Of a stretch of DNA of 64,000 bases, positions 53,531-64,000 are shown piece after piece. Each line of letters starts with the position of its first letter. The stretch's first letter is position 1. The notes under the pieces are model-generated. The model was not told the origin of the DNA, did no database searches, and saw nothing but the letters and a program-made list of their open reading frames with translations. The stretch comes from Elysia crispata (taxonomy: Eukaryota; Mollusca; Gastropoda; Plakobranchidae), in assembly GCA_033675545.1 (NCBI GenBank), contig JAWDGP010000505.1, positions 212,501 through 276,500 on the forward strand. Reading direction: 5' to 3'. The position numbers and the translations under genes were made by a program.

Positions 53531-55260
53531 TAGTGACACTAGTCTATAGTCTAAAACATAGTCCATTAACAATTCAAACAAGCAGAAGAGGAAAAAATAA
53601 ATAAGTTACATGTACAAAGAAATGCTAAATAATGCTAAATTCATACATTTTTGTTTCATGAGTACTCATTACATCTCATAACATAATAAGCAGATCTAAG
53701 GAATTCTAGGCCTTATATCAACTTACTTAAAACTGTTAGGTTTTTGCTAACTATTAGGGGATCAGAGTAGATCTTTATTCATTAAGTCGGTATTTTTTTA
53801 CCTGTACACCCAACTCGCATTGGCATCTAGAAATCTAGATCTAGATCTAGAATGTAGATGAGATTTTCTAGTCATAGTCCCAAGTTCTGCTTTAGCACGC
53901 TTTTTTGGCTGTTGATCTAAAATATAACGATAGGTCCATTGCTCAGAATGAATAAAAAGGCAATAACTTGAATGGGATCTCTCGATAATTATGTATTTAG
54001 ATCTAAGCACCAAGTTCTGTAGAAAGTGAGATTTGATCTTACCTTACTCTATCTCATCTGCGCTGCATATTATAGTCGAGAAAAAGTCTAACACAAGTTG
54101 CTCAACATTGACAAAATGAGCACACCAAGTTATCATAACCATTCTTGTCATCAGCTATGAATTATTATCGATTACTACGGTCTCGCATGCAAAGTTTTCA
54201 TCAAGATGCTGTGGGACGGAATTGATGACCTAGGCTCTTAGCTTCATTGTATTGATGTTGAAAAAATGTCAACAAAACGGCTTTTTGAGGTTTGCTCTTT
54301 TCGACTTCCGGAAAGAAAAAGAAACAGTATGCATAGTTTGACGTAGATAAAGTAGTTCTGTTAAATCTTCATGCATCCGTACATAAGTGTTCCAAAACTT
54401 AACTGATCACGCGTGGATATAAACCTTAACAATTTTTAATGTTTGTTTAAAAATGATAAATTTTGTAATGGTTTTTTCCTTGTAACAATACTGAAGACTT
54501 TTTTTTTTACAATATATTCTCTTTTTTACATGAAAAATAATCCTTCAGAGAGACAAAGACAAATTAACATTTTATCTAAGGGAAGTAAAAAAGTGTTTTC
54601 TTGAATTAAATTCAAATTATACACGGTAGCTTCCCTTTGTCCATATATTTTTTGGGGGGGGTCATTTTTAGTCCTTACACCTGTCATGTAAGTTTATGTG
54701 ATGAGATGTCTCTTTCATTTTTGCTATGCTATTATGAACAAACCTGAAAGTTTACGATCTCGCAAATCAATACTTGAAAGCAATCAGGGCGTAAAAGTAA
54801 TTAATTTATTTTGCCTTGAAACGATAAATATTACCCTTAACCCCACGTTGCGCGGGCTAATCTTGGCCATATCAGCTAATTCTGAACTTTCTAAATCATT
54901 TTGATGCTCGTATAAAAAGTTATAAAGAATTTAGACTTTAAAAAATTCAATATTTATTCATATCAATCCAGATTTTGGATTAAAGCAAAATAATCAAAGA
55001 AACCGAAAAAGAAAACTGAGTGTTAAGGAATAAGTCCATTTGAAGAATCCTGATATAAAATGTTAGCCCGTGATAGCTATCTGGTGAGAAGTAGTTTTGG
55101 TTAATTTTGAAAACAAAAATATTTACTTAAATGAAAGTAATCTTGAACGAAACAAAAAGAATGACACGAACTCTTGACATATTTCAAAATTTCCAATTCT
55201 TATTGATGTTTTTTTTTTTTTTTTCTGACTGTTCTGAATGCCTTTTCACGTGAACGGACA
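53531..55260. other. AT-rich non-coding stretch
   Basis: No gene is recognised. A CTAGATCTAGATCTAGA cluster lies at about 53826-53850. A short open frame at 54698-54904 lacks domains. Confidence 0.4.
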
Positions 55261-55269
55261 ACTTATCGA

Positions 55270-55494
55270 GTAGGTTGGCACGTAGGAGGCATCTTTGGTC
55301 GATGACCACCCAAGACCTGATCAGCTCACGGGAGGTAGGGTGGACTGTCCGGTTTGCCCTCGGGGGGAGCGAGCCATGGCCAGGCCCCTTGAGATGCAGC
55401 GGGAAGTATGGGGGGCTTCAAACCTACTGCCTGACGGAGAGGGGGAATGCATAATAATAATAATAATAACAACAACAACAACAACAACAACAAC

Positions 55495-55553
<59 letters not shown>

Positions 55554-55555
55554 CG
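55270..55555 (+). repeat. GC-rich SINE-like element with AAC/AAT tail
   Basis: About 180 bp of GC-rich DNA (55270-55450) contains a B-box-like GGCTTCAAACC and ends in a run of AAT, AAC and AAT triplets to about 55552. GC-rich body plus trinucleotide tail in AT-rich surroundings is the usual shape of a SINE insertion. The open frames across it are not genes. Confidence 0.5.
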
Positions 55556-56311
55556 ACGATGATAGTTGTGATGATGATATGATTTAAAGAAAATATAAAC
55601 AAATGTAACGCATTGCATCAGGAACAGATTCAGTGGCATTTTATAAAAATATAATTATATTTAACTTAAGTTATTTCATAAGTTGAAATGTTTTTTCCAT
55701 GAGAGCAAGAAACCCAAATTATTAGAAGCTTGAGTTTCCTATTATAGGTCCCTGCCTCCGCAACACAGCATCATTACCAAACTGCCAACCCGTGCTGTTG
55801 TTGTTGTTAGTGCTGCTGCTGACATTCTTGTTGTTATTTTTATTGCAAGCCAGACTTATGTCAGCTAGTCGTATGATATTTAAAATGATAACTAGTTGCT
55901 GTCGCCATAACTAGCCACGTTTCTCAGAGTTACGTACCGTAAGCATGAGTGATAACGTAACTAATACGTGCTTTCCCTAATGTTATAAAAATCTCATTTA
56001 ACGCTCTTTTAAACCTCTTTCCCCCAACCCATCGTTTCCATGCTAGAAACATGGAGCTAATAACAAAAATAATTATGGGAAAGTAATTCTGTACTTTTCT
56101 AACCTGTTTTAAGATTCTTGCAAACACTTATATACGGTAACTGAATTACCTATTGAAAAAAAATCGTGCCTTGAAGTGCACTGCCTTGCTGGAATACATA
56201 GCTGCACGTTTATTTTAACTTTCAAGATAATAAATATTTAAAAGGATCTACGAATAGATTTGTGCTTTTTGTTTTGTTTTTTACAAAACATAACTCTTGT
56301 TATTATTTTAC

Positions 56312-56374
56312 CTTTGCTGTAGCAATGGCCACAAGAAGGGCTAAGACGGCCAGAAGTAGTAGGACTCGGGACAT
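56312..56374 (-). CDS. First exon of a small secreted protein: signal peptide
   Basis: The minus-strand ATG at 56374 begins 21 codons: MSRV, a Leu/Ala/Val-rich core, and an AIATA cleavage-type end, then Lys at the phase-0 donor AAG/GTAAAA. Unspliced, it would stop two codons later. A TATA box lies 62-69 bp upstream. Downstream exons are unresolved. Good acceptors occur on the minus strand at about 56057 (TTGTTATTAG) and 56043 (TTTCTAG), but they give only 14-15 more codons. An N-rich open stretch ends near 55723. More distant Cys-bearing candidates lie at 48.7-49.6 kb. The product could be an antimicrobial, neuropeptide-like or venom-like precursor; the sequence does not decide. Confidence 0.55.
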
Positions 56375-56435
56375 GGTGCCGTAATGGTTTATACCACAAA
56401 GTTTTGACTAATGATACACATCTGTCTCGAACTTT

Positions 56436-56443
56436 CTTTTATA
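56436..56443 (-). promoter_or_regulatory. TATA box of the signal-peptide gene
   Basis: The minus strand reads TATAAAAG. About 30 bases downstream a TCATTAG initiator-like site (near 56410) would give a 5' UTR of about 35 nt before the ATG at 56374. This spacing is what a TATA-dependent promoter needs. Confidence 0.55.
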
Positions 56444-56449
56444 TGCGTA

Positions 56450-57574
56450 AAAAACACACAGCAGAATAGAATAACTATTGCAATTTTCTGAGTCCCTTAT
56501 AGAGAGATTAGTAGCTGATACCAATATTAGGAAATTTCGTTATTAAGTTGAGGGACTTCTAGTCTTAGAAATAGAATTCCATTAACAAAATTATTACACT
56601 GGTCGTTTTTGGTCTGCCACCAACAGGGCATTGTGATTGTTTTCTATTGAATACTTTGTAGGTCGGCCCTCTTAGTTCAAATTAATGTGTCTTCTTTAGT
56701 GAAACGGTCACACCATGCATAAATCAATCCTTTCTTTTTGGTTGGTGACTGTTGTTCTACAATTGCATTTTCTAATTTTAGCGAGATTAAAGAGAATAAC
56801 TGGTTATTTTACCACTGGCGGCTAATGTGTTTGTCAAGGGATCAGTGACGGCCACATTTTATCGATTAGTTTGTAATCTATATGAAGACTTTCGCATCCA
56901 TTTATAAGAAAAGGCTGTTTCATCGGTCACGTAGGCCTGATCCATGGCTAGAATGGTTTATTCAGATCATGAGTAGTAAATTACTTGGTATGCTTTTATT
57001 GTCAAGTGTCAAATTATAATTCTCCAGCCAAGTCTACACTTCCCCACTCCCCCCCCCCCCCGTGGAATATATCAGATAATCTGATGGTATCAATATTTTT
57101 TTTTGTTTGTTCCACTCATATTCCCATATTCTTTGCATTTTTATGCCTTGCAATTCTTTTAATGTCCTAAAATAACCCATTAAACCTAGTGGAAATTGAC
57201 TTCAGAACATGAGACAAGCTATAATTGTCAAATCTGTCTCTTGGGGTCGATTCTAAATACAAGTCCTTATACAAATTAGATAGAGCCGCTTTTCTACGTT
57301 TACATTTCAAATAGTCTCTTTCTCCATCCCCTCCTTCCTCTCTTTTTTAAAAAATTGATCCAAGTAAATCATAGCATAAAAATCACCAATTCCACCCTCC
57401 CCTCACACACACCTTTTTTTTTAAGACCTGAGTTTATTGCATACGTATTGTACCTAATTTTCATGTTTGTTATAGTAACAGTATAATTTTAGCCCCTGAG
57501 GTAAAGATTTAGTTCAATATCGTTGTAACCTCTACAGTCACAGAGACTATTACAGTATTAGGCTCCCATCAAGC
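56450..57574. other. Upstream flank of the signal-peptide gene; non-coding
   Basis: AT-rich DNA with a poly-C run near 57050. No gene, RNA or clear repeat unit is seen. Confidence 0.4.
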
Positions 57575-57692
57575 CTTAGGCTGGATAGATTAGATCTGAC
57601 CACATCACCAGATAAGCCAAGCTAATACTCGAACCCGGATCGCCCATACTGTCAGTCCAGCACTCTAGCGACTGAGCTTTCTGGCTTTGTAC
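57575..57692 (-). repeat. tRNA-derived SINE copy A
   Basis: On the minus strand an A-box-like AAAGCTCAGTCGCTAGAGTG and a B-box-like CCGGGTTCGAGT head the element. A body containing GCTTGGCTTATCTGGTGATG follows. The layout and body match copy B at 60640-60772. Confidence 0.65.
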
Positions 57693-60639
57693 CTTGATGT
57701 AGGATATATGGGCTTTGAGAGGGAACTGACCCTCACAATCAAAGCTGCGTAGTGAAATATAGATAATATTTCAGTATCACAAAGCATTGGTTGTGTATGA
57801 AATAAAATAAGGTGCAGTCTTGTATCATGGAGAAGTTAAACAAAACCAAACGATTATCAACCCTTATGAAAAGAACAAATATATTTGTGTGCATGAACAG
57901 TAGAACATACTTTTATTGAGACTCTCATATATACATATCACATCTGCGATAAATTGAGTTAAAAAAGGAGATGGGCCTACATATACATAGATAATATCAT
58001 ATGCTCTCATAACGCTAACATTTCTTTCATATACATGTATATACTATTGTCACTAAACATGTCATAGACATTGATTTTTTTGTCACCAACAATAAAATCA
58101 TTGCCAATTTTATTCTGATTTCTGATTCCAACTACATTGCCTATGCTGAGGACTCCAATTAACTACCACAGGACTGGCAAGCCAAACAAACATCTTGCTG
58201 GACTCAAGACCCAGCTAATTTGATGTGATCACTCTCTGAGGACTCCAATTAACTACCACAGTACTGGCAAGCCAAACAAACAACCTGCTGGACTCAAGAC
58301 CCAGCTAATTTGATGTGATCACTCTCTGAGGTTTTCAACGCACAATCCTCAACCTGCTCTAGTCCTAGTCCCTACCAGTTTCAGTTTCTTCTAGATCACA
58401 ACTCACACCGCCTGGTTTAGGTTTAACTCTCGGCCGGCCGAGATTCTTATGTTGATGGAAGTCTCAATCCATAACTGTAGACTATAAAGTCTAAAAAGCC
58501 TACATGACAATGCTAATAATAAAAAAAATAACATATAATAATCTGGGCTGAAATTCCAAGAATACTATGCGGAGGTAGAAAAAAAAATTATTTTTTTTTA
58601 ATCATCACATTCAACAATTAATAATTCACATAAAGATGTGATGAAAACTAATAATTGTAGTCAGCTAATTTTCGTCAATCAAAGTCTATTCAAAGATTTT
58701 TTCTAAATTCATTATCACATAGGCAGTGCAACTCTTTTGTGTGGGAACGCATAGTGTTAAAATAAGTGTTTTGAAGGATCTTATATACATTTGGAAAATA
58801 AATGATCAGCTGGATTCCCAAAGGTTTAAGACATAAAAATTGCCTTCTTTTTGCTTGCATTTTATCCCAGTCTATCTTAGGAGCGTAAAGCCTTTCATGT
58901 CATTATTCTGGTTAGGTTTATATCCCTACACAGAGGTACACCTTGAAAAAACATGTTTGAGCCAATTGACAACTAAACTAAGGTCTATGGTGCTTGATAA
59001 ATTCATTAATAATTCTATAAGCTCAGTGGAAAACTGTCAAACAATAATTGTAAGGACTGTAAAACATCTGCTTGGTCTAAACATATTTCAATAGTCCAGA
59101 TGGGAGAGCCATTGTTAAAGAATAAAATGATCTAGGAAGGAAAATCATCCTGGTTTAGGCATGTATTGCGGATTGAAATTTTGTTTAGTTTAGCAAAGTG
59201 TTACTGTATCTATATTACACTTAAATAGCTACAGAGTAACAATGACGGATTTAGGGTTGAGTAATGATCTGATCCAACCCTTACATTCAGTCAGAGCTAA
59301 TTTCTTATTATTGAAAATTTTTTTAAAAAAGCAAGATTTGAGATCACAGTTCATATACTTTGCTTTAGACTAACTACATTTCTAAAGGTTTCTCAAGGAA
59401 AAGGTATAAAGTTGATTTCTGCCGTTTCAATCAGTGACAATGCTAAAATGTAAAATCACTTGTCCTATACAAAACATTGTGAAAGCAGTGGATCAAATAA
59501 ATATCAAAAAGACATCTTCAAAATGCTATCATGGAGGAAAAAATGACCAAAAACTGCAATGCCTGTTACTATAACTTATAATATGTTTTTTCCAAATTTC
59601 AAGTATGAAGTAATTTATGAAGCAAACTATACGCACATAACAGTTTTATGATATCATTGAGGTGTCAAATGATTCCAGATAAAGAAGAGCCTTATGAACA
59701 TATTAATGAGGTAAACAATTAAAATGTTCAGAGTGGGATTCGGTATAGCACTGTCAGTTAATTTTAGTTAATTTAGCCTTAGATGTGAAAAAAGTATCAA
59801 AAAAAACTTGGTACCAAGCACATAAAACTTTTATCTCAGTAAATCAAAACAAAATGAAAATTCTTGATTTCCCTGCATATTAACAAAACTCCACTCTTTG
59901 ACAATTTAGCAATGCCTCCAGCATTAAGATGATATATTGCGATACCAGATTACAAAGGTTCTAAAGGCCTTTTTTACTTTTGTCATAGAACAATTCAAAC
60001 CTCACAAGACAATTCATCTATGAAAGTTGTACATTGAAAACATTTGTGTTGCAAGAACAACAAACATCATAAAGTCATACATCCATCAAATCATTTCAAA
60101 TACATGAACTTTTAAATTTTGTCAAATGTCACAGTCCACAAATAAATGTAGGGAAAGCAAACACAAGCACTTGCTTTTATTTAAATTCAATACAATTCAA
60201 CGATTAAAAATTAAAGGAAGCAACAAAGTTTAATTGGCTCAGGGAAAACACACACACACAAACAAAAAGCAAACCTAGATCTTTTCTGCATGGACTGCTT
60301 AGTTAATTATAAATATTTACAAATCACTCCCACCGTAAGCAAGGAACTCAGGGTTTCTGTCTCTGTGTTAATTGTTTAAAAAATTGTTGTTATCAATGTA
60401 TCCAAGTATTGAAACTATTCAGACTAAAGTTAACAAGGATATTAGGGCATCATTAAGTTTACTTTATAGTTGGTGTTTTCTTATGTCCTTTGCTCAATGG
60501 GATATATGACAACTAAAATGTGGCTATCTTTTGATATCACATTCCTTATGAAAAAGCCTCACTGGTTGGCTGGTGATCAACCATCTAAGGCCCCAACTGA
60601 TACATTGGGCAAAGGAAATACAACTGCTTGTTTTCATTC
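57693..60639. other. AT-rich non-coding stretch
   Basis: Apart from the 90-bp duplication at 58147-58327, I see only AT-rich DNA. An 84-codon open frame (58840-59094) has no recognisable domain or splice signal and is not called. The stretch could be a 3' UTR of a minus-strand gene beyond the window, but nothing proves it. Confidence 0.35.
58147..58327. repeat. 90-bp tandem duplication
   Basis: GAGGACTCCAATTAACTACC recurs at 58148 and 58238. The two copies differ at only a few positions. Confidence 0.92.
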
Positions 60640-60772
60640 CCAAAGGTAACGAATATGGCTGGCTTGATAAGACCAGACCCAACCACCAGTTAGCTCAAGC
60701 CAAGATTTGAATCCCGGCCCTCCATACTATCAGCCTGCTGCTCTTCTTCTGACTGAGCTATCTGGCACCCAA
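60640..60772 (-). repeat. tRNA-derived SINE copy B
   Basis: On the minus strand CAGATAGCTCAGTCAGAAG (A-box region) and CGGGATTCAAATC (B-box) are followed by a body with TTGGCTTGAGCTAACTGGTGG. It is related to copy A at 57575-57692 by order and sequence. Confidence 0.65.
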
Positions 60773-61414
60773 AGCCTCGCTGAGATTATGAAATCCTATT
60801 GTGAAGCTATGTCAAACTCTGAATTCAATATTATCAAGGAATATATCATGTCAACACATACAGGTGAGCTTTGTGCTAGTCAAACATAGCAGAGATGTTA
60901 GGGTGGGACTAATATTCATCTGCAAACATTGGCAAGGTTTGAACCCACTTAAAAAATAGTGTCAGGTTGTGCAGTGAGACCTATTGCCACCAGTCCAATA
61001 AATATAGTATACATTAAAACATATTCAATGCAGCATAAAATTCAATGCAACAAGTACTCAATTACAATTCAGTGTAATGCTATCACAGGGTTTCTAAAAA
61101 AAAAATTGTGCTAGAACCAGTAGTATTTAAGAGCCGCCGCTTTTCTTCATTAATTATATAAAAAAAAAAAACAGGTAATGTAGCATGTCGCCAGAGCATA
61201 GATACAAAAAACATTTTTGGAGCAGTGATTAAAAGTTGGATGAAGTTATGCTCAGTTGATGGCAAGGATGCTTTATGCTATAAGATCAGTTTCACATTGC
61301 TTTTCCTCTTAAAATAAAATACAGTACACCTCGAATCCAACAAACTTGGTTTCAAAGAACACCTTGCATTCAACGAACAGAGAAAAGTCTCCATTTTTTT
61401 CAATCTTGACTCTC

Positions 61415-61418
61415 TTAA
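61415..61418. repeat. TTAA target-site duplication, left
   Basis: TTAA directly abuts the left terminal repeat (CCC start at 61419). Its partner is 63704-63707. TTAA is the specific target of piggyBac transposases. Confidence 0.95.
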
Positions 61419-61686
61419 CCCTTTTGGCACAATTGATCCGATATATCGGATTTCCTGTGTTGCTGAAAAATACAACACATCCGAAATATCGGCGCTAGTT
61501 TCGCCGATCGTTTACTCTCTGTTTCAACTTTTGTTATTGCCGAAGCTAAAAGATTTCCGCCATTCCCGCTTGACACTTCCTTTCTATTTTCGTTTTCTGC
61601 TAGTTGTACAGCCGCATGAGACCAGGGATGTTTTTTTCTGAATTTGTTTTTACTAGATCTAGATCTGAGATTCCAAAACTTACAAA

Positions 61687-63366
61687 ATGTCTTCAGAAGA
61701 TGAATATACTGATTCTGGAGCTGAACATGAACCTGATGACAGTGATATTAGCAGTGATAGTGATTCAGTTCAAAGTGAGGATGATAGTCAAGTAGATCTA
61801 GATTTAGAAAATCCAGGTGAGGAAGATGACGAAATTGTGAATGCTAATCCATGGATGAGGGTTTATCCAGAGGAACAGGAGGGAGAGGATGATTTAGTTT
61901 TCAACCAAAATAGTGGCCCACAAAACATTCCAGACAACTGTCAGCACCCTGTGGATTATTTTCTGCTGTTCTTCACCATTGAATTATTGAACACTCTTGT
62001 TACACAAACAAACAACTATGCTAAAAAGTTTATTGACGAAAAGTTAGCTACTCTGAAACATAAATCAATGGTCCGACATTGGAAAGATGTTACTGTTACT
62101 GAAATGAAAGCATTCATTGCTATCATCCTGAACATGGGCCTGTGTAGGAAACCAACAATATTTGCTTATTGGTCCAAGACTAGATCACAGCATTGTAGTT
62201 GGTATCATGATGTAATGGGCAGACACAGGTTCCAACTAATTTTAAAACTTTTTCATTTTGTTCGTACTTCTTTACCAACTCCAGGCCAACCAGGTTACGA
62301 CCCGTGCGCTAGGTTTGCTCCACTTGTAGAAGTTGCCAATGATAGGTTCAAATATTATTACAAACCAAGGCAGGAACTTTCAGTAGATGAAAGTCTTATT
62401 GGAACTAAAAATAAGACTCAACTTATTCAGTATATGCCTAATAAACACCACCATCAATGGGGCATAAAGCTCTGGGTTCTTTGTGAATCTGTAACGGCGT
62501 ATGTAGTGGCCTTCTTTGTGTACAAAGGGAAGAGGGGGGCTGCAGATGATGAAGGGGGGTTAGGATTAGGGCATAAAGTTGTAATTAAACTTCTAAACAT
62601 GGCTAATCTTCTGAGAAAAGGGTACCATGTGTTTGTAGATAATTTCTTCAGCAGTATTGGTCTGGCGCGTGAGCTTTTTAGTGCTAGAACCTATCTGACT
62701 GGGACAATCCGTAGGAACCGAAAAGGGCTACCTGCATTAGTAAAAACACAATTGCAGCCAGGAGAATCAGCTTATTCAAGGCAGGGGAATCTTTTAGCCT
62801 GTTCATTTAGAGAGAAAAAAAATCAGAAAAACCCAGTTATTATGATTTCAACTAAGTCAAAAGCAACCTCTAGAGTTATACAAACTCGGCGTCGTGGAGC
62901 CGAAGGACCGATAGAAGTAAGGAAACCTGATGTAATTTTGCAATACAATAAATATATGGGTGGGGTGGATTGTAGTGACATGATGTTGTACTGTTACCTT
63001 GATGAGAGACGCACACTGAAGTACTGGAAAAAAGTTGCCTTTACTCTGATTAGCAGAATGGTAGTGAATTCTTACATAATTTATTCTCAACGCGCACCTC
63101 GCCGTGTTATGACGAGATACAAATTCACAACACAAGTTGTTGATGGATTAGCCAAAGATGCTTTGGAGATTAGGGATACACCTCCTGGTCCATCATCCTC
63201 AATAACAATCATTCAAATCCCTGACAAGAAAGAGAGGGAGTGCTCTGTTTGCAGTGACCCAAAAGGAGCGGGAAGAAAACGTTCGCGCACAATGTGCAGT
63301 GTTTGCCAGAAAGGATTACATGGGACATGTCTGCACCAGCACAAGTGCAAAAAACTACAAAAGTAG
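61687..63366 (+). CDS. piggyBac transposase (PGBD4-like), intact, 559 aa
   Basis: This enzyme cuts and pastes its own element at TTAA. Residues 1-75 are acidic and Ser/Asp/Glu rich, as in many piggyBac N termini. The DDE_Tnp_1_7-type core carries Asp234 (SVDESLIG), Asp318 (FVDNFFSS), Asp428 (GGVD) and Asp431. Their spacing of 84, 110 and 3 closely follows the 268/346/447/450 acidic residues of the classical insect enzyme. The C terminus (519-556) is a Cys/His cluster starting ECSVCSD, like the zinc-binding domain that reads the terminal repeats. The start at 61687 has a good context (ACAAAATG) and lies 268 bp inside the left end. No stop or frameshift is present. It sits between matched TIRs, so it is likely recent and could be active; a domesticated host gene is less likely for that reason. 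Confidence 0.97.
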   Translation: MSSEDEYTDSGAEHEPDDSDISSDSDSVQSEDDSQVDLDLENPGEEDDEIVNANPWMRVYPEEQEGEDDLVFNQNSGPQNIPDNCQHPVDYFLLFFTIELLNTLVTQTNNYAKKFIDEKLATLKHKSMVRHWKDVTVTEMKAFIAIILNMGLCRKPTIFAYWSKTRSQHCSWYHDVMGRHRFQLILKLFHFVRTSLPTPGQPGYDPCARFAPLVEVANDRFKYYYKPRQELSVDESLIGTKNKTQLIQYMPNKHHHQWGIKLWVLCESVTAYVVAFFVYKGKRGAADDEGGLGLGHKVVIKLLNMANLLRKGYHVFVDNFFSSIGLARELFSARTYLTGTIRRNRKGLPALVKTQLQPGESAYSRQGNLLACSFREKKNQKNPVIMISTKSKATSRVIQTRRRGAEGPIEVRKPDVILQYNKYMGGVDCSDMMLYCYLDERRTLKYWKKVAFTLISRMVVNSYIIYSQRAPRRVMTRYKFTTQVVDGLAKDALEIRDTPPGPSSSITIIQIPDKKERECSVCSDPKGAGRKRSRTMCSVCQKGLHGTCLHQHKCKKLQK

Positions 63367-63452
63367 TAACAGGTCAGTGGTTAGGAGCTAAATTTTGCAT
63401 GTTTTTCACATGGTATTAGGTTTTTTTGCTTGTTTCAATGCATAAAATGTAT

Positions 63453-63493
63453 ATGCAAATTATGCTAATTTATGCAAATTACCTAATTTGCAT
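63453..63493. promoter_or_regulatory. Three octamer motifs in the 3' end of the piggyBac element
   Basis: ATGCAAAT occurs at 63453-63460 and 63472-63479, and inverted as ATTTGCAT at 63486-63493. POU-type factors bind this octamer, but a role as a subterminal transposase site is equally possible. Confidence 0.4.
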
Positions 63494-63703
63494 ATAATCT
63501 GACGAATTATATTCAGCGTTTCACCTCACCACTGCACTCGTGAATTATTCACCTTTCCAAAAATGTATACTTTTATAGGTATCAGAGTGGATTCTAGCCT
63601 TCCATATGGGATTTTTTGACACCACCTATATAATCTTAGTTTACTAAGAAATGGCCATTGTATTTTTCAGTAAAAATAACAAAAATAGGTTGTGCCGAAA
63701 GGG

Positions 63704-64000
63704 TTAAAATACCTTGCATCAAATGAACTAATCTCAGACCTGTTCTCAGGTTCAAAGATCTACGAGTGTTGGCAAATCAACTATAGAATGCTTTTCTACA
63801 TAGAAACTATGTACTTGACATTCAATTAAAAGATCCCCAGTAGATTGTCAAGAAATACTTGAAGTGTATAGGTGTTGAGCACCTAGGGTATAGGTTACAT
63901 CATGCCATAGTAATACTAGGGGTAGAGGAGAGCAAAGTATTGACATGCAGGGAGAAGACACAATGTAATAAAAATGAGAGGCGGAAGGGAGCGGCAGCCA
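63704..64000. other. Right TTAA duplication and flank of piggyBac insertion
   Basis: TTAA (63704-63707) is followed by CCTTGCATCAAATGAAC. The left flank (61361-61380) has a related CCTTGCATTCAACGAAC, so the element may have landed inside an older repeat. No gene is seen to the window end. Confidence 0.5.

Larger units (their letters stand above)
61419..63703 (+). mobile_element. Complete piggyBac element (2285 bp)
   Basis: Terminal inverted repeats CCCTTTTGGCACAA (61419-61432) and its inverse TTGTGCCGAAAGGG (63690-63703) differ at one of 14 positions. Both are flanked by TTAA. A 16-bp perfect palindrome, ATCCGATATATCGGAT, lies just inside the left end, and repeated octamer motifs lie inside the right end. 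One uninterrupted transposase gene fills the interior. All parts needed for an autonomous element are present. Confidence 0.96.

Noticed and set aside
48746..56374. A three-exon toxin-type precursor (signal, pro-region, Cys-rich peptide)
   Set aside because: Phases allow it, but the 7-kb gap, missing transcript evidence and weak middle acceptor make it a guess. The pieces are listed separately and not joined.
62857..63135. 92-codon minus-strand frame
   Set aside because: It is a shadow of the piggyBac transposase gene.

Overview
The window looks like animal nuclear DNA: AT-rich, with GT-AG introns of hundreds to thousands of bases, dense microsatellites and minisatellites, tRNA-derived SINE-like pieces, a decayed LINE and an intact piggyBac element. 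Dispersed CTAGATCTAG tracts, a peritrophin-type chitin-binding gene and SINEs with trinucleotide tails suggest a lophotrochozoan, most likely a gastropod mollusc. This placement is inference; no mitochondrial or rRNA marker is present. Only a few stretches are protein coding.

Layout. (1) 225-14652, plus strand: a complete 13-exon gene for a 414-residue extended SDR (NAD-dependent epimerase/dehydratase-like). All 12 introns are GT-AG and the frame closes exactly. Intron 2 holds a GC-rich repeat island. Intron 11 opens with a 53-bp minisatellite grown from the exon 11 splice donor. (2) 14653-21780: AT-rich intergenic or long 3' UTR, with small duplications. (3) 21926-23447, minus strand: a two-exon secreted chitin-binding protein whose intron carries a 0.36-kb trinucleotide array. 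(4) 23920-28620: 28-bp and 88-bp minisatellites, a possible minus-strand exon and a second trinucleotide array. (5) About 28620-38715: a 10-kb pyrimidine-rich satellite with a 44-45-bp period and several subfamilies. One subfamily is free of stops in all three plus frames. (6) 39250-42440: microsatellites, a 38-bp array, a 92-bp array of tRNA-like units and tRNA-derived SINE remnants. (7) 43470-51200: a minus-strand scatter of exon-like segments with good splice signals but no resolved product, interrupted by a dead LINE and a small Tigger-like MITE. (8) 56312-56443, minus strand: a TATA box followed by a signal-peptide exon, probably the start of a small secreted-peptide gene. (9) 57000-61414: AT-rich DNA with SINE remnants. 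(10) 61419-63703: a structurally complete piggyBac element with TIRs, TTAA duplications and an uninterrupted 559-residue transposase.

The two well supported host genes have unrelated roles (nucleotide-sugar-type SDR fold; extracellular chitin binding). The rest is mainly repeat biology. The most notable items are the splice-site-seeded minisatellite, the satellite open in every frame, the peritrophin stop codon that lies inside a splice donor, the intact piggyBac, and the unresolved minus-strand exon cluster.
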